This document shows, piece after piece, positions 37,169-48,789 of a stretch of DNA of 64,000 bases. The notes below the pieces were generated by a model that worked only from the letters and a program-made list of their open reading frames with translations, searched no databases and was not told the DNA's origin. A program made the position numbers and the translations under genes. Location: positions 744,001 to 808,000 of the forward strand of contig JAOWCC010000239.1 of assembly GCA_030867875.1 (NCBI GenBank), written 5' to 3'. How positions within the stretch are numbered: the first letter of the stretch is position 1; each line of letters starts with the position of its first letter. Source of the DNA: Actinernus sp. WN-2022. Its lineage: Eukaryota > Cnidaria > Anthozoa > Actiniaria > Actinernidae.

Positions 37169-37339
37169 AGTATGGTAATTTCTTCATGTCATTCCCTTGA
37201 GATGTTCGTAATTGCAGGCGGTGATTACTCGAATATTTTGCATAGCGTTGTGAATACAAAGGTTCAATGGTTCATTAAGTAACCATTCCCTTGAGATGTG
37301 CGTCTTTCTTTCATTGCATTCTTAAAGCGTTTTTGAAGC

Positions 37340-37443
37340 CGTTTAAAACACTCACAGCACGTGTTTTATCAAGTCTAAAAATTCTCGGGCTTCGCCCTCG
37401 AATTTTTAAACTTGATAAAACACTGCTGTTCGTGTTTTAAACA
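37340..37443. mobile_element. hairpin MITE
   Basis: The arms read GTTTAAAACAC...GTGTTTTATCAAGT...AAAAATTC, and their complement follows around a GGGCTTCGCCC centre. The palindrome is about 104 bp long with few mismatches. There is no coding capacity. Confidence 0.8.
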
Positions 37444-37554
37444 GTACATAATATATCTTGTAATTTATTGTTTCGCATGTATTATGGGTAATGTAAAAAA
37501 GTGAGTGAAATTAAACCTTTTCATTATACACTGTAATATGACACTATTCAATGT

Positions 37555-37822
37555 CAGCTATTCCCAACTATTCCAAGCAATTCAATGAAATTCAAAACAA
37601 TTCCTAGAAATGGCCAGGAATTCCTAGAAATTCATTACAATTCCAAGGAATTGACACAAACTGACAACACTAATCGCCCCCATAACTTCAAGCTGTGCTA
37701 TTCTTGCGAATTCCTAAGAATTCCCAAGAATTTTTTAACGAATTAATTGAAGGTTCCAATTACAGTGAAAATTAACACCTCCATTCCTAGGAATTCCTAG
37801 GAAAATCATAGGAATTCTTAGC
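37555..37822. repeat. AATTCC/GGAATT-rich short repeat
   Basis: The words AATTCC, GGAATTCCTAGG and close variants recur many times over about 260 bp, for example AGGAATTCCTAGGAA near 37787-37801. The core is palindromic and the spacing irregular. No gene is present. Confidence 0.6.
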
Positions 37823-38035
37823 TTTATTTCGCAGGGGATGCTGACGATAAGAATGAATACAGTAGCGACATTTATTGATTCTAATGAGAAATTTAAGGTA
37901 TTTTGAAGCACATACTTCATCAATGGATTTCTTGTGTTCTCTTCAAGTAAAATGGGACATAGCACTGGCATTGAAGCTACATGTAGCTAAAGCTATGACT
38001 GTATTTACTAAACAGGATATTAATATGCTGCCATG

Positions 38036-38310
38036 AAGTAAAGTAAAAGTAAAGCAACCTTATTTAACGTCGGTAACTCGTAACAGTCTTCAAAGACTGA
38101 TAAACTTGGGCCGACGGGAAACCTACGATTTAACGTCTTTATCCGAGAAGACGTGAAGGTCTAACCATTTGCAGTTCGTGAACGAGATTGTTTCACAAAG
38201 GCAGCACCTTCTACTCAGTTATTTTAAGACCCTGAGTATTGGTCCGGCCGGGGTTTGAACCCGCGACCTCCCGCACAACAGACTAGCGCTTAACCACTGA
38301 GCTAACCGGG
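38036..38310 (-). mobile_element. tRNA-derived SINE
   Basis: Minus strand: the head CCCGGTTAGCTCAGTGG (A box) begins at 38310, and a B box GGGTTCAAACCC is at 38262-38251. A body of about 200 bp and an AT-rich 3' end with repeated 'ttacttt' words at about 38036 follow. This is the classic tRNA-type SINE layout transcribed by RNA polymerase III. On the plus strand a second A-box-like GGCGGTTAGCTCAGTGATTAAGC starts at 38313, head to head with this one, but no B box follows. Confidence 0.75.
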
Positions 38311-38340
38311 AGGCGGTTAGCTCAGTGATTAAGCTGGGCA

Positions 38341-39446
38341 TATCAATGGCATGCTAATACAGGAGATTGCTGAGCTGAGTTTGATGTACTTTACATCCTG
38401 TTATTGTTCTCAGCTCAACTGCTACATGTACATGTTGCTGATAACATTCTGGTTCAAGACTGTAATGTATGTGTTAAGTGTTGCACTGTAATATTTTAAC
38501 AAGAATATACCTGGAAGACTGGAAATAACATACATGAGGATATTATGTAAGCAGATCACTCTTACTGAGCCTGAAGCCAGCATGCCCAATTATTGAATCA
38601 TTAACTAATAACTGCAACATTTTCGCATAAACTTAACTGAAGTCAGTTGTGGACTAACTTCCATGTGGTGATCTCGTAAATAATTTTGTTTCAATCAAGT
38701 TACAGTGCATGTTTTTATAGTGAAAGAATAAAATGAAAATATTTCTGAACATTTCGAATGGGATCCAATTTTGTCAGGGGAGGTGGTGGGTGGCGGGTAA
38801 TACCCCTACCCCTTTTTTAGAGACTGATTTTCTCGCATTGTAAACAAGGGATACCTGATTTTAATGCAGACACACGTTCTTCTCTGCCTGTATAAACTAG
38901 AAATATAGTTACTTCTTTAATAAGAATCCTATTCAAGACAATGTTTGTGGTCAAGAATCAAGATTTTGTCAAAATAGGTAGTGGATTCCGGGTACAACCC
39001 CCTTCCCTCAAAATTAGGTCCCGTAAAAGTACCATTGTTTTGACCTCTTCCCTTAGTCAATGGGCCCTCAGTAATTGGTGAAAACAGTTGCGATGTCCTT
39101 GCGATTATTATGCTTAATTCATTATTTGTCTACATGTAATTATCGCTTCTCCTTTATTTCGTCTACTAATTGTCAGTGCTTATGAATATGGCGAAGCTAA
39201 ATTAATTAAATTGATAACTTGGTAACTTGAAAATTAATAAATTAAAAACGTAATAAATTAAGGTAGCAAGTACGTGATTTTGCTATCTGTCTGTTGTTCC
39301 TGAGCACAGATAATTGGTTGACAATGAAGCAAACGGTGGTTATCGTCCCTATATCATTGAACTCTGCCATTTCATTGGTTCAGCAGGATGAAGACAATAG
39401 GAAGCCAGCCCGCAGTGTTTCACAATGAATTGCTTTCTTGTGCATG
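38341..39446. other. no supported gene
   Basis: Only short ORFs; no repeats or motifs that I recognise. Confidence 0.45.
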
Positions 39447-41102
39447 TGCACAACTAAAACTAAGTACTGTCTTTCCGTCACAGGATCGTCGAGAGGTTGG
39501 AATAAGAAATCCAGGTTCATACTATTGAGATCACTCGATATACATAACAGTATCTCGGTAACCAGTTTGCTGCCAACTTGTCATGACTAGATTGTCTATG
39601 TGCACATGGTATCTCAATGATTTGGTTTTCTTTATATCCATTCAGGTGTCTATTGCGATCCAAACGGGAGAGAGGCGACCAAACGTTTTGGTTCGCCTGT
39701 GGCGTAGAGGTCGTGCAAGAGTGCGCAGGCTCCGCAACAGGCAGTAGTGAGTCTGACATCTGGAAAGAATCTTCTCCAACGATTCTTTCTCCACAGAAGA
39801 GGCCCTATAACACCTACGGTACTTCGACACTTATTATGACGTCTTGAAAGAATCTTCTCCAACAACGATTCTTTCTGCATAGAAAAGGCCCTATAATACC
39901 TATGGTTGTTCGACACTTATTATGACGTCTTGAAAGAATCTTCTCCAACAACGATTCTTTCTCTACTGAAGAGGCCTAATAACACTTATGGTCCTTCAGC
40001 GATTATTATAATAGCGAACAGATCTCCATGCACGTTCTTCATTCTCAAAATTTTATGTAAACTAATTTACTATTTATTCAATCAAAGATGCAAGTTTCTC
40101 TCTCTGAATCCAGGCGGAACAAGGATTGTATGAAAAATCTACTGAAACTGAAAAGTCCAAGAGAACATCTCTAATGATGTGGAACAGTATCTTGCCATAC
40201 AATCATTTTTATAGACTTGATCATATGATATATTAACTTCTTTCAGAAATACAACTGTACCAGTTCAGCAAGATGAATATGAATATTCTATGTCAAAATC
40301 AATTTGGCTTTCGTTCAAATCACTCCACTGTTCATGCTCTTATCTTGATAGTAGATAAAATGCAAAAAGCAATGGAAGAGGCAACTACTAATGTGGCATA
40401 TTTCTTGACCTTAGTAAAGCGTTTGACACTGTTAACCATGAAATTCTGATTTAAAAAAGCTGGAACATTACGGCGTTCGTGGCATAGCCAGTGAATGGTT
40501 CATTTCCTACTTAAATAATCGTAAGCAATTTATCTCAATAGGTAGTGTGTCATCAAATAGTCTTAACATATCATGTGGGGTTCATCATAGTTCAGTGTTT
40601 GGCCCTCTTCTATTCCTTTTATATATTAATGACTTCATGACTTGTTTAGATTTTTTGAGTTTCACCTTTTTGCTGCTCATAAGGACCGGACTGTCCTGGA
40701 GACATTTATAAATATCCACTTAGAGTATGTTAATACATGGCTGGCTTGTAACAAGCTCCTCTTACCATTGATAAAACAGATTTCTTTATTTTCCATCCTC
40801 CTCAAAAACGATTAAATTTTCATATCGATCTATTGATCAACGATAGTCCAATTTCACAGAAACAAAGTTGGAAATATTTAGGTGTCTATCTAGATTCCAA
40901 TCTTAATTGGAAGAGTCATGTACAACATATATCTGCAAAAATCCGTAGAGGGGTCGGTATATTATCCGAACTTCTTAAAATATTTAACCACAAACATATT
41001 ATTACAACTGTAGCCTTGTTAGTATGAGGTAACACCTAGAACTAATTATGGAAAGTTTAGCCTACGTTACATTGGTGTAAAAAGATGGAATGTGCACAAA
41101 TG
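39447..41102 (+). mobile_element. composite LINE array, unit A
   Basis: The unit starts at TGCACAACTAAAACTAAG and has a leader of about 320 bp, three 86-bp repeats (39763-40017), a spacer of about 200 bp and a decayed reverse transcriptase (from about 40250). RT traces are NQFGFRSNHSTVHAL, YGVRGIASEWF and a decayed [19 protein letters not shown] (GVHHSSVFGPLLF). It ends with a C-terminal piece (LGVYLDSNLNWKSH and RTNYGKFSLRYIGVKRWN). Many frame breaks make it non-functional. Its end runs straight into unit B. A minus-strand ORF in the leader (39759-39517) is probably a shadow. Confidence 0.7.
39763..40017 (+). repeat. 86-bp tandem repeat (3 units)
   Basis: Units start with GAAAGAATCTTCTCCAAC at 39763, 39846 and 39932; the first lacks three bases. 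The same repeat has two units in unit B (41435, 41521) and three in unit C (46297, 46383, 46469), with an exact 86-bp period there. Confidence 0.9.
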
Positions 41103-44100
41103 TGCACAACTAAAACTAAGTACTGTCTTTCCGTCACAGGATTATCGAGAGGTTGGAAGAAGAAATCCAGGTTCATACTATTGAGATGGTTAGTAATCTC
41201 CATCACTCGATATACACAACAGTATATCGGTAACCAGTTTGCTGCCAACTTGTCATGACTAGATTGGCTATGTGCACATGGTATCTCAATGATTTGGTAT
41301 TCTTTATTTCCATTCAGGTGTCCATTGCGATCCAAACGGGAGAAAGGCAACCTAACGTTCTGGTTCGCATGTGGCGTAGAGTTCGTGCGAGAGTGCGCAG
41401 GCTCCTTAACAGGCAGTAGTGAGTCTGACATCTTGAAAGAATCTTCTCCAACAACGATTCTTACTCCACAAAAGAGGCCCTATAACACATACGGTACTTC
41501 GACATTTATTATGACGTCTTGAAAGAATCTTCTCCAACAACGATTCTTTCTCTACAGAAGAGGCCTAATAACACCTATCAACAACAACAACAATATATTT
41601 ATTTGTACCAATCAATTTACATTTTTGTTTTATAAAATATTAAGAAAATAAGCAGAAAGTGTGTGGTACGGGCGCCCTAGAATAACTAAAAAGCTAATCT
41701 AGCTAGGGAGCCCTTATAAGATAAATGTGCAGGGAAAGGTGCGAAAGAGGAGAGATGCGTGAATATACTTAATTTGCAATTAATAGTAAAAACGACAAGC
41801 ACAAGAACGTCGCAGTTACAGACAAAACGAACATACTAACGAACGTAGGAAGGCTGTCATTAAAGAGAAAATAAATATTAAGTAACAGAGTGGCGATGAG
41901 AAGTTCTATATTCTAGTTGTTAGCGGGTACAAGATGAATAGCAAGTTAGTATTGCAATAGAAAATCAGCTCTAAATTTGTTTTTGAAAGCGTTTCTCCTT
42001 AGTTGTTTGTCGCTAGAGTCAAGAGAATTCCAGACTTTAACTCCCACAATCTAATATTAAAGGTTCCGTAATTAGTGCGAGCTTTGGGGAGGTAATCGCT
42101 TTTTCGATAGGCTAGTCTGGTGTTATAATTGTGTTTACTGCTAAGAAGCTGAAAGAAGTCATCAAAAGTCACTGGGAGTTCTCTTGAGTGAAATTGTTGC
42201 ATAAAAAGAGCAGTATGCGAAAAAGACAAATCATTAATTTTAAGTTGCTTGAAAATGGGGGAGGAATGGGCATCAAACTTAGAAAATGTAATAATACGTA
42301 AAGCTCTTTTCTGAAGAATGAATAGGGGACGAATCGTTGACTTATAGGTGTTTCCCCATATTAAGATTCCGTGAGTTAAATAGGGATAAATTAACGAGTA
42401 ATAAAGTTGGGTCAAAATGTTAAGATTAACGTAGTAACGGATTTTTGACAATACACCTATGGTTCGTTAATTTTTTTTACAGGTTTCACGAATATGGCAT
42501 TTCCAGTTTAAGTTAGAGTATATCAAAACACCTAGGTACTTTACTGATTTTTCTTGTTTTATTATTTATGGACAATGTCAACGGATAAGTTATCTTCTTT
42601 TGATGTGGATGGAAAAGGACAAAGTTAGTTTTCTCAATATTAAGTGAACGTTTGTTAGCGCAAAGCCAGTCAAAAACGCTTTGTAGCTCACTATTAACAG
42701 TACTTTCTAGTTTCAGCAGATTAGTGTCCGTACAGAAAAGGTTTGAATCATCAGCAAATATATTAAAACTCAGAATTTGTGAACAATTATTGAAGTCATT
42801 GATATAAAGGAGGAAGAGAATAGGTCCAAGTACGGACTCTGTGGGACACCACAAGTTATGCTGCTTTCTGATGATGAATAACTGCATATTAATGAAAATT
42901 GTTTTCTATTGGTAAGATAGGATCTAAACCAATCAAGTGCGATACCTCGTATTCCATAGTGCTCAAGCTTTTTAAACAAAGTATCATGATTTACTGTATC
43001 AAATGCTTTGCTTAGATCAAGGAAAAGTCCGCAAGAGACTTCCCCATTTTCGATCGGTTTCTGAATACTATCTACTATAGTTAAAACAGCATGAGTCGTG
43101 GAGTGTTTTGAGCGAAATCCAAATTGGTTAGCAAAAAATATATCATGTTTCTCAAGAAAACTAGTTAGGCGTTTGCAAATTAGTTTTCAAAAAATTGATT
43201 AAAGACAGATAAAAGAGAAATTGGACGATAGTTATTTAGATTTAGAGAAGAGTTCTTTTTAAAAACAGGAATTACCTTAGCGATTTTTAACTTGTCAGGA
43301 ACAGTTGCCGTTGATATAGAACAATTATATAGTATTTCTAAGAGTTTAGATAGCAGACGGTTGAGACATTTTAGGACTCGTATGGGTATGCTAAATGGGC
43401 CCGTGGCTTTACTAACATTCAATTTTGAAACCTCTTCCTCTATTTCTAATTGGGTAACCGGAAAAATATAAAAACTATTTGGTTGTGGATTGGTCAAGTA
43501 ATGTGAGAATGGCTTAGGTGATATAGGGATGTCGGAAGACAGATTATTCCCAATATTAACAAAGTAATCATTAATAGCATTTGCGATGGCTTTAGGGTCA
43601 GTTAACCATGAACTTTCAGTAACTATCTTCGTAGGAAGAGAGGCTTTATTGGATTTAATTGAAATAATTTCTTTAATTCCTTTCCACGTGGCTTTCGCAT
43701 TGCTAATATTAGATGTAAAATATTCCCGATAATAAGTTTTCTTGCAAACTAAAGTTAGGTGTTTTAGCTTATTTCGATATACCTTAAACTTTGCAAAAAA
43801 ATAGTTATTGCGGGTTTTAAGATATTTCTTATATAATATATTTTTTGTCTTTATAGATTGTTTAATTCCTTTTGTGATCGAAGGTTTAGACATAAATTTA
43901 ATTTCTTTCCTATATAGTTTTTTAAGAGGGTTATGCTTATCAATAATAGTAGTTAAGGCTTCTTGGAATGTATCGAATAATGAGTTGACATCGGAATTAT
44001 ATGAAAAACGTTCTTCCCAATTGATAGTCTGAATGTCTCTCAGGACGGCTGACTCATCGTAACCGGAAAAGTCACGTTTGTAAAGTTTGAATTTATTAGG

Positions 44101-45964
44101 TAGCTCGGTTAACTTGTTAATTATTAAAAAAAATTGGTAAATGGTCTGTTAAATCATAAATGATGTTTCCACTAATGGTGTGATATTCACATGAGTTAAA
44201 GAAAAGGTTATCAATGAGTGTCGCCGAATGATCAGTTATTCTAGTAGGTTGAAGTATGTGCGGTTGAAAAGCCTACGAAGCCATTGTATTGATGAACTCC
44301 TCTGTGTCTTTGTTGGAGTCTGAGTTGAGTAAATTAATATTCATATCTGCCATTATTATGCAAAGTTTGTTTTCGGCATGAATAAGATCAATTGTTTCAT
44401 AAAGTGATTTGGTAAAACAATTTAGGTCAAAATTTGGATGCCTGTAAACAACAGCGCATAAGATGTTTTCTTTGGATTGATTATTAATTTCGACCCAGAG
44501 GAATTCATGTGAATTTACTGAAGTGCTGAGATCGGAACGAATGTTAAATGAAAGGTTCTCATGTAGATAGAAGCCGACGCCACCAGCATGACTGAGGCTT
44601 GGCTGATAAACAAAATTAAATCCTGGTAGAGTAGTGTTCTTAATGTTATCAGTCTGAGTATTTATTTTTATCTCTGACAGGCCAATGACATTAAATGGAT
44701 GATTTAACTCCGTCAACATTGTATTGAGACAATCAAAGTTTGCTGCTAAGCTTCTAATATTGCAATGCAAGACTGAACAAGTATTTCGAGAAAAGCTGTT
44801 TTTTATTTCGTTATCGCTATGAAAATCATGGGATGTATAATACTTAAAATTGACTTGGCAAGGTAAATTGTTGTCAGCATCAATATTGGCGAAGTTAGGA
44901 ATGTTATTATTAATTCTAGAAATATGGTCCTTCAGCGATTAATATAATAGCGAACAGATCTCCACGCACGTTTTTCATTCTCCATGTAAACTAATTTACT
45001 ATTTATTCAATCAAAGATGCAAGTTTCTCTCTGAATCCAGGCGGAACAAGGTTTGTATGAAAAATATACTGAAACTGAAAAGTCCAAGAGAAGATCTCTA
45101 ATGATGTGGAACAGTATCATGCCATACAATCATTTTTATAGACTTGATCATATGATATATTAACTTCTTTCAGAAATACAACTGTACCAGTTCAGCAACA
45201 TGAATATGAATATTCTATGTCAAAATCAATTTGGCTTTCGTTCAAATCACTCCACTGTTCATGCTCTTACCTTGAAAGTAGATAAAATGCAAAAAGCAAA
45301 GGCAACTACTAATGTGGAATATTTCTTGACCTTAGTAAAGCGTTTGACACTGTTAACCATGAAATTCTGATTAAAAAAAGCTGGAACATTACGGCGTTCG
45401 TGGCATAGCCAGTAAATGGTTCATTTCCTACTTACATAATCGTAAGCAATTTATCTCAATAGGTAGTGTGTCATCAAATAGTCTTAACATATCCTGTGGG
45501 GTTCATCATAGTTCAGTGTTTGGCCCTCTTCTATTGCTTTTATATATTAATGACTTCATGACTTGTTCAGATTTCTCTGAGTTTCACCATTTTGCTGCTC
45601 ATAAGGACCGGACTGTCCTGGAGACATTTATAAATATCCACTTAGAGTATGTTAATACATGGCTGGCTTGTAACAAGCTCCTCTTACCATTGATAAAACA
45701 GATTTCGTTATTTTCCATCCTCCTCAAAAACGATTAAATTTTCATATCGATCTATTGATCAACGATATTCCAATTTCACAGAAACAAAGTTGGAAATATT
45801 TAGGTGTCTATCTAGATTCCAATCTTAATTGGAAGAGTCATGTACAACATATATCTGCAAAAATCCGTAGAGGGGTCGGTTGTTAGTATGAGGTAACACC
45901 TAGAACTAATTATGGAAAGTTTAGCCTACGTTACATTGGTGTAAAAAGATGGAATGTGCACATT
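41103..45964 (+). mobile_element. composite LINE array, unit B, split by an antisense LINE
   Basis: Same unit as at 39447, interrupted at 41578 within 'acacctat|ggtcc' and resuming at 44926. Its RT part (45180-45890) shares with unit C an internal deletion (after GGGGTCGG, near 45878) that unit A lacks, so B and C are sister copies. All RT frames are broken. Confidence 0.75.
41579..44925 (-). mobile_element. jockey/CR1-like LINE inserted in unit B
   Basis: Read leftwards, the 5' end is at 44925 and the 3' end at 41579 with a (TTG)n tail. An endonuclease comes first (44770-44273: HCNIRSLAANFD, GLSEIK, GGVGFYLH, VVYRHP, MADMNINLL). The N-terminal RT part (43893-43180: KATGPFSIPIRVLK, NNYRPISLL) is followed by RT fragments with LDWFRSYLTNRKQF, a decayed GVPQ..., and FADDSNLF (42979-42513). 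The C-terminal part is at 42451-41999. Frameshifts near 43195, 42840 and 42515 inactivate it. A TAT triplet is present at both borders. It is 5'-truncated before or within the start of the endonuclease ORF. Confidence 0.85.
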
Positions 45965-47644
45965 TGCACAACTAAAACTAAGTACTGTCTTTCCGTCACA
46001 GGATCATCGAGAGATTGGAAGAAGAAATCCAGGTTCATACTATTGAGATGGTTAGTAATCTCCATCACTCGATATACACAACAGTATATCGGTAACCAGT
46101 TTGCTGCCAACTTGTCATGACTAGATTGGCTATGTGCACATGGTATCTCAATGATTTGGTATTCTTTATTTCCATTTAGGTGTCCATTGCGATCCAAACG
46201 GGAGAAAGGCAACCTAACGTTCTGGTTCGCATGTGGCGTAGAGTTCGTGCGAGAGTGCGCAGGCTTCGCAACAGGCAGTAGTGAGTCTGACATCTTGAAA
46301 GAATCTTCTCCAACAACGATTCTTTCTCCACAGAAGAGGCCCTATAACACCTACGGTACTTCGACTACTATTATGATATCTTGAAAGAATCTTCTCCAAC
46401 AACGATTCTTTCTCCACAGAAGAGGCCCTACAACACCTACGGTACTTCGACATTTATTATGACGTCTTGAAAGAATCTTCTCCAACAACGATTCTTTCTC
46501 TACAGAAGAGGCCTAATAACACCTATGGTCCTTCAGCGATTAATATAATAGCGAACAGATCTCCATGCACGTTTTTCATTCTCAAACTTTTTATGTAAAC
46601 TAATTTACTATTTATTCAATCAAAGATGCAAGTTTCTCTCTGAATCCAGGCGGAACAAGGTTTATATGAAAAATATACTGAAACTGAAAAGTCCAAGAGA
46701 AGATCCCTAATGATGTGGAACAGTATCTTGCCATACAATCATTTTTATAGACTTGATCATATGATATATTAACTTCTTTCAGAAATACAACTGTACCAGT
46801 TCAGCAATATGAATATGAATATTCTATGTCAAAATCAATTTGGCTTTCGTTCAAATCACTCCACTGTTCATGCTCTTATCTTGATAGTAGATAAAATGCA
46901 AAAAGCAAAGGCAACTATTAATGTGGAATATTTCTTGACCTTAGTAAAGCGTTTGACACTGTTAACCATGAAATTCTGATTAAAAAAAGCTGGAACATTA
47001 CGGCGTTCGTGGCATAGCCAGTAAATGGTTAATTTCCTACTTACATAATCGTAAGCAATTTATCTCAATAGGTAGTGTGTCATCAAATAGTCTTAACATA
47101 TCCTGTGGGGTTCATCATAGTTCAGTGTTTGGCCCTCTTCTATTCCTTTTATATATTAATGACTTCATGACTTGTTCAGATTTTTCTGAGTTTCACCATT
47201 TTGCTGCTCATAAGGACCGGACTGTCCTGGAGACATTTATAAATATCCACTTAGAGTATGTTAATACATGGCTGGCTTGTAACAAGCTCCTCTTATCATT
47301 GATAAAACAGATTTCGTTATTTTCCATCCTCCTCAAAAACGATTAAATTTTCATATCGATCTATTGATCAACGATAGTCCAATTTCACAGAAACAAAGTT
47401 GGACATATTTAGGTGTCTATCTAGATTCCAATCTTAATTGGAAGAGTCATGTACAACATGTATCTGCAAAAATCCGTAGAGGGGTCGTTGTTAGTATGAG
47501 GTAACACCTAGAACTAATTATGGAAAGTTTAGACTACGTTACATTGGTGTAAAAATTTGGAATGGTAACAAAGGAGATTACAAATCCCATAACAAAACGT
47601 CTTTCAAATCAAATTTCAAACATGATTTTCTGAATTCATACTAG
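45965..47644 (+). mobile_element. composite LINE array, unit C, with the true 3' end
   Basis: Third unit, with leader, three 86-bp repeats and a decayed RT (46790-47490). Unlike A and B it continues past 'atttggaatgg' into a normal LINE C-terminus (SFKSNFKHDFLNSY, stop at 47642-47644). In A and B this point is fused to the start of the next unit ('gatggaatgtgcaca'), which shows that the array arose by recombination between the tail and the leader. Confidence 0.75.
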
Positions 47645-47840
47645 TGCTTTACCAGTATCAATATGTGCTAGCCTGGTTGTCTGATATAGCTAGGCTCCTT
47701 TATCTTATCTCTAGCTTATCCTAACTTATCAATGTTATCTTTTGTATGTATTATCATCTAGATGTGTGTATTTGTGTGTAAGTTATTTCATAACCTATAA
47801 GTGTTGCTAAACGACCTCCAATGTGGTAATCCGTAAGCGA

Positions 47841-47866
47841 TTAAGGTTACCGTATACCTTCGCGGC
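47841..47866 (+). mobile_element. solitary TIR of the TTAA/GGTTACC element family
   Basis: TTAA followed by GGTTACCGTATACCTTC, nearly identical to the TIRs of the element at 61603-63100. I could not find a matching right end within a few kilobases, so the element is truncated or its other end has diverged. Confidence 0.55.
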
Positions 47867-48194
47867 ATGTTTTCTTTAAAAAAAAATTTTTTAATTCTTT
47901 TGAAATTGATGGATTGATCTTCATCTTTCCGAAAAATTTTTTTTTTAATATGCAAAAGTTTGCGAGATATTAGAAAAAAACGTAATTTGAAGGAAAGTAA
48001 ATAAATCGCTTAGGCGTGATAAATCCCTCTGATCCCATTACGTGCCACAGGCACCCCGCTGAATTTTTGCGGGGAAACTAAATCCGGAGCTTCAGACTCA
48101 CAGTGAGCCGTGACTCGTGAGTTCAGTGATTTTATAGCGTTTAATTTACCGGTATATCGATCGTGGATATGTCCAGAAGAGAAAAGAATAATCC

Positions 48195-48782
48195 TTGGAT
48201 AAAAGGTTAAAAAAGAGGACAGGCCCCAAGAAGATTCAAGAGAATGAGCTCGAGAAGGAGCAAAGTTTCAATACGGAGAAGAAAGTGATGCTCGCGGAAA
48301 GCGACAAAGGCTCGTGGTTCGAACAGCCTTCATGTTCGACGACTCCCACTTCGAGTTCTATTAGTACTGCTACAACTCCGACGGAAAGCTGCTCAGCTAG
48401 TAGGCTTAAACTTTTGCCAGGTACAAGAAAAGAGACGGAAGATTCAGAGAGTAGCAGCGAGTCCGCATCCGACTCCGATTCTAATGTCTTGGGTGACTCG
48501 CAGTTTCCAACCTGGGCCGTGGACAATCCAGGAGTTTTAAATCGTGAACTTGAGCGAAGTTCAGCCTGTCGATTTTGCGGAACTGATCAAGGAATCATCG
48601 CAGCTAACATAGCAGGTTTAGAATCAACATCAACGTTCGGAGCACGAGGTTGCCTGCCACTCGCTTTTCCCTTCGCTCTTGTTTTGCGGCGTTGCCTTTC
48701 CACACGATTTAGTTTTCGATATCCGGCCCTCTCCCTTCTTGGTACAACCCTTTCTTTTTCCCCTTTTGCGCATTATCTCTAG
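48195..48782 (+). pseudogene. possible N-terminal part of a transposase (Kolobok or Mutator-like), broken
   Basis: An ORF of 195 codons starts with a basic stretch (MDKRLKKRTGPKK), then a low-complexity serine/threonine and acidic region (SSSESASDSDSN) and a CRFCG zinc-binding-type motif near codon 125. It then runs into improbable sequence. This layout resembles the start of TTAA-inserting Kolobok or Mutator-like transposase genes, and it lies 350 bp inside the solitary TIR at 47841. The assignment is weak; it could be a chance ORF or a host exon. Confidence 0.3.
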
Positions 48783-48789
48783 TTTTGGC

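Noticed and set aside
38235..38310. Possible functional tRNA gene
   Set aside because: A and B boxes are present, but no acceptor stem or anticodon arm can be formed and a SINE body follows.
39617..39847. Overlapping plus and minus ORFs in the leader of the LINE array (also at 41289 and 46151)
   Set aside because: They are kept open by recent duplication of the units, differ by frame-breaking changes, and have no recognisable motif.
48236..48526. 96-codon minus-strand ORF
   Set aside because: Antisense to the serine/acidic region of the 48195 ORF; no independent support.
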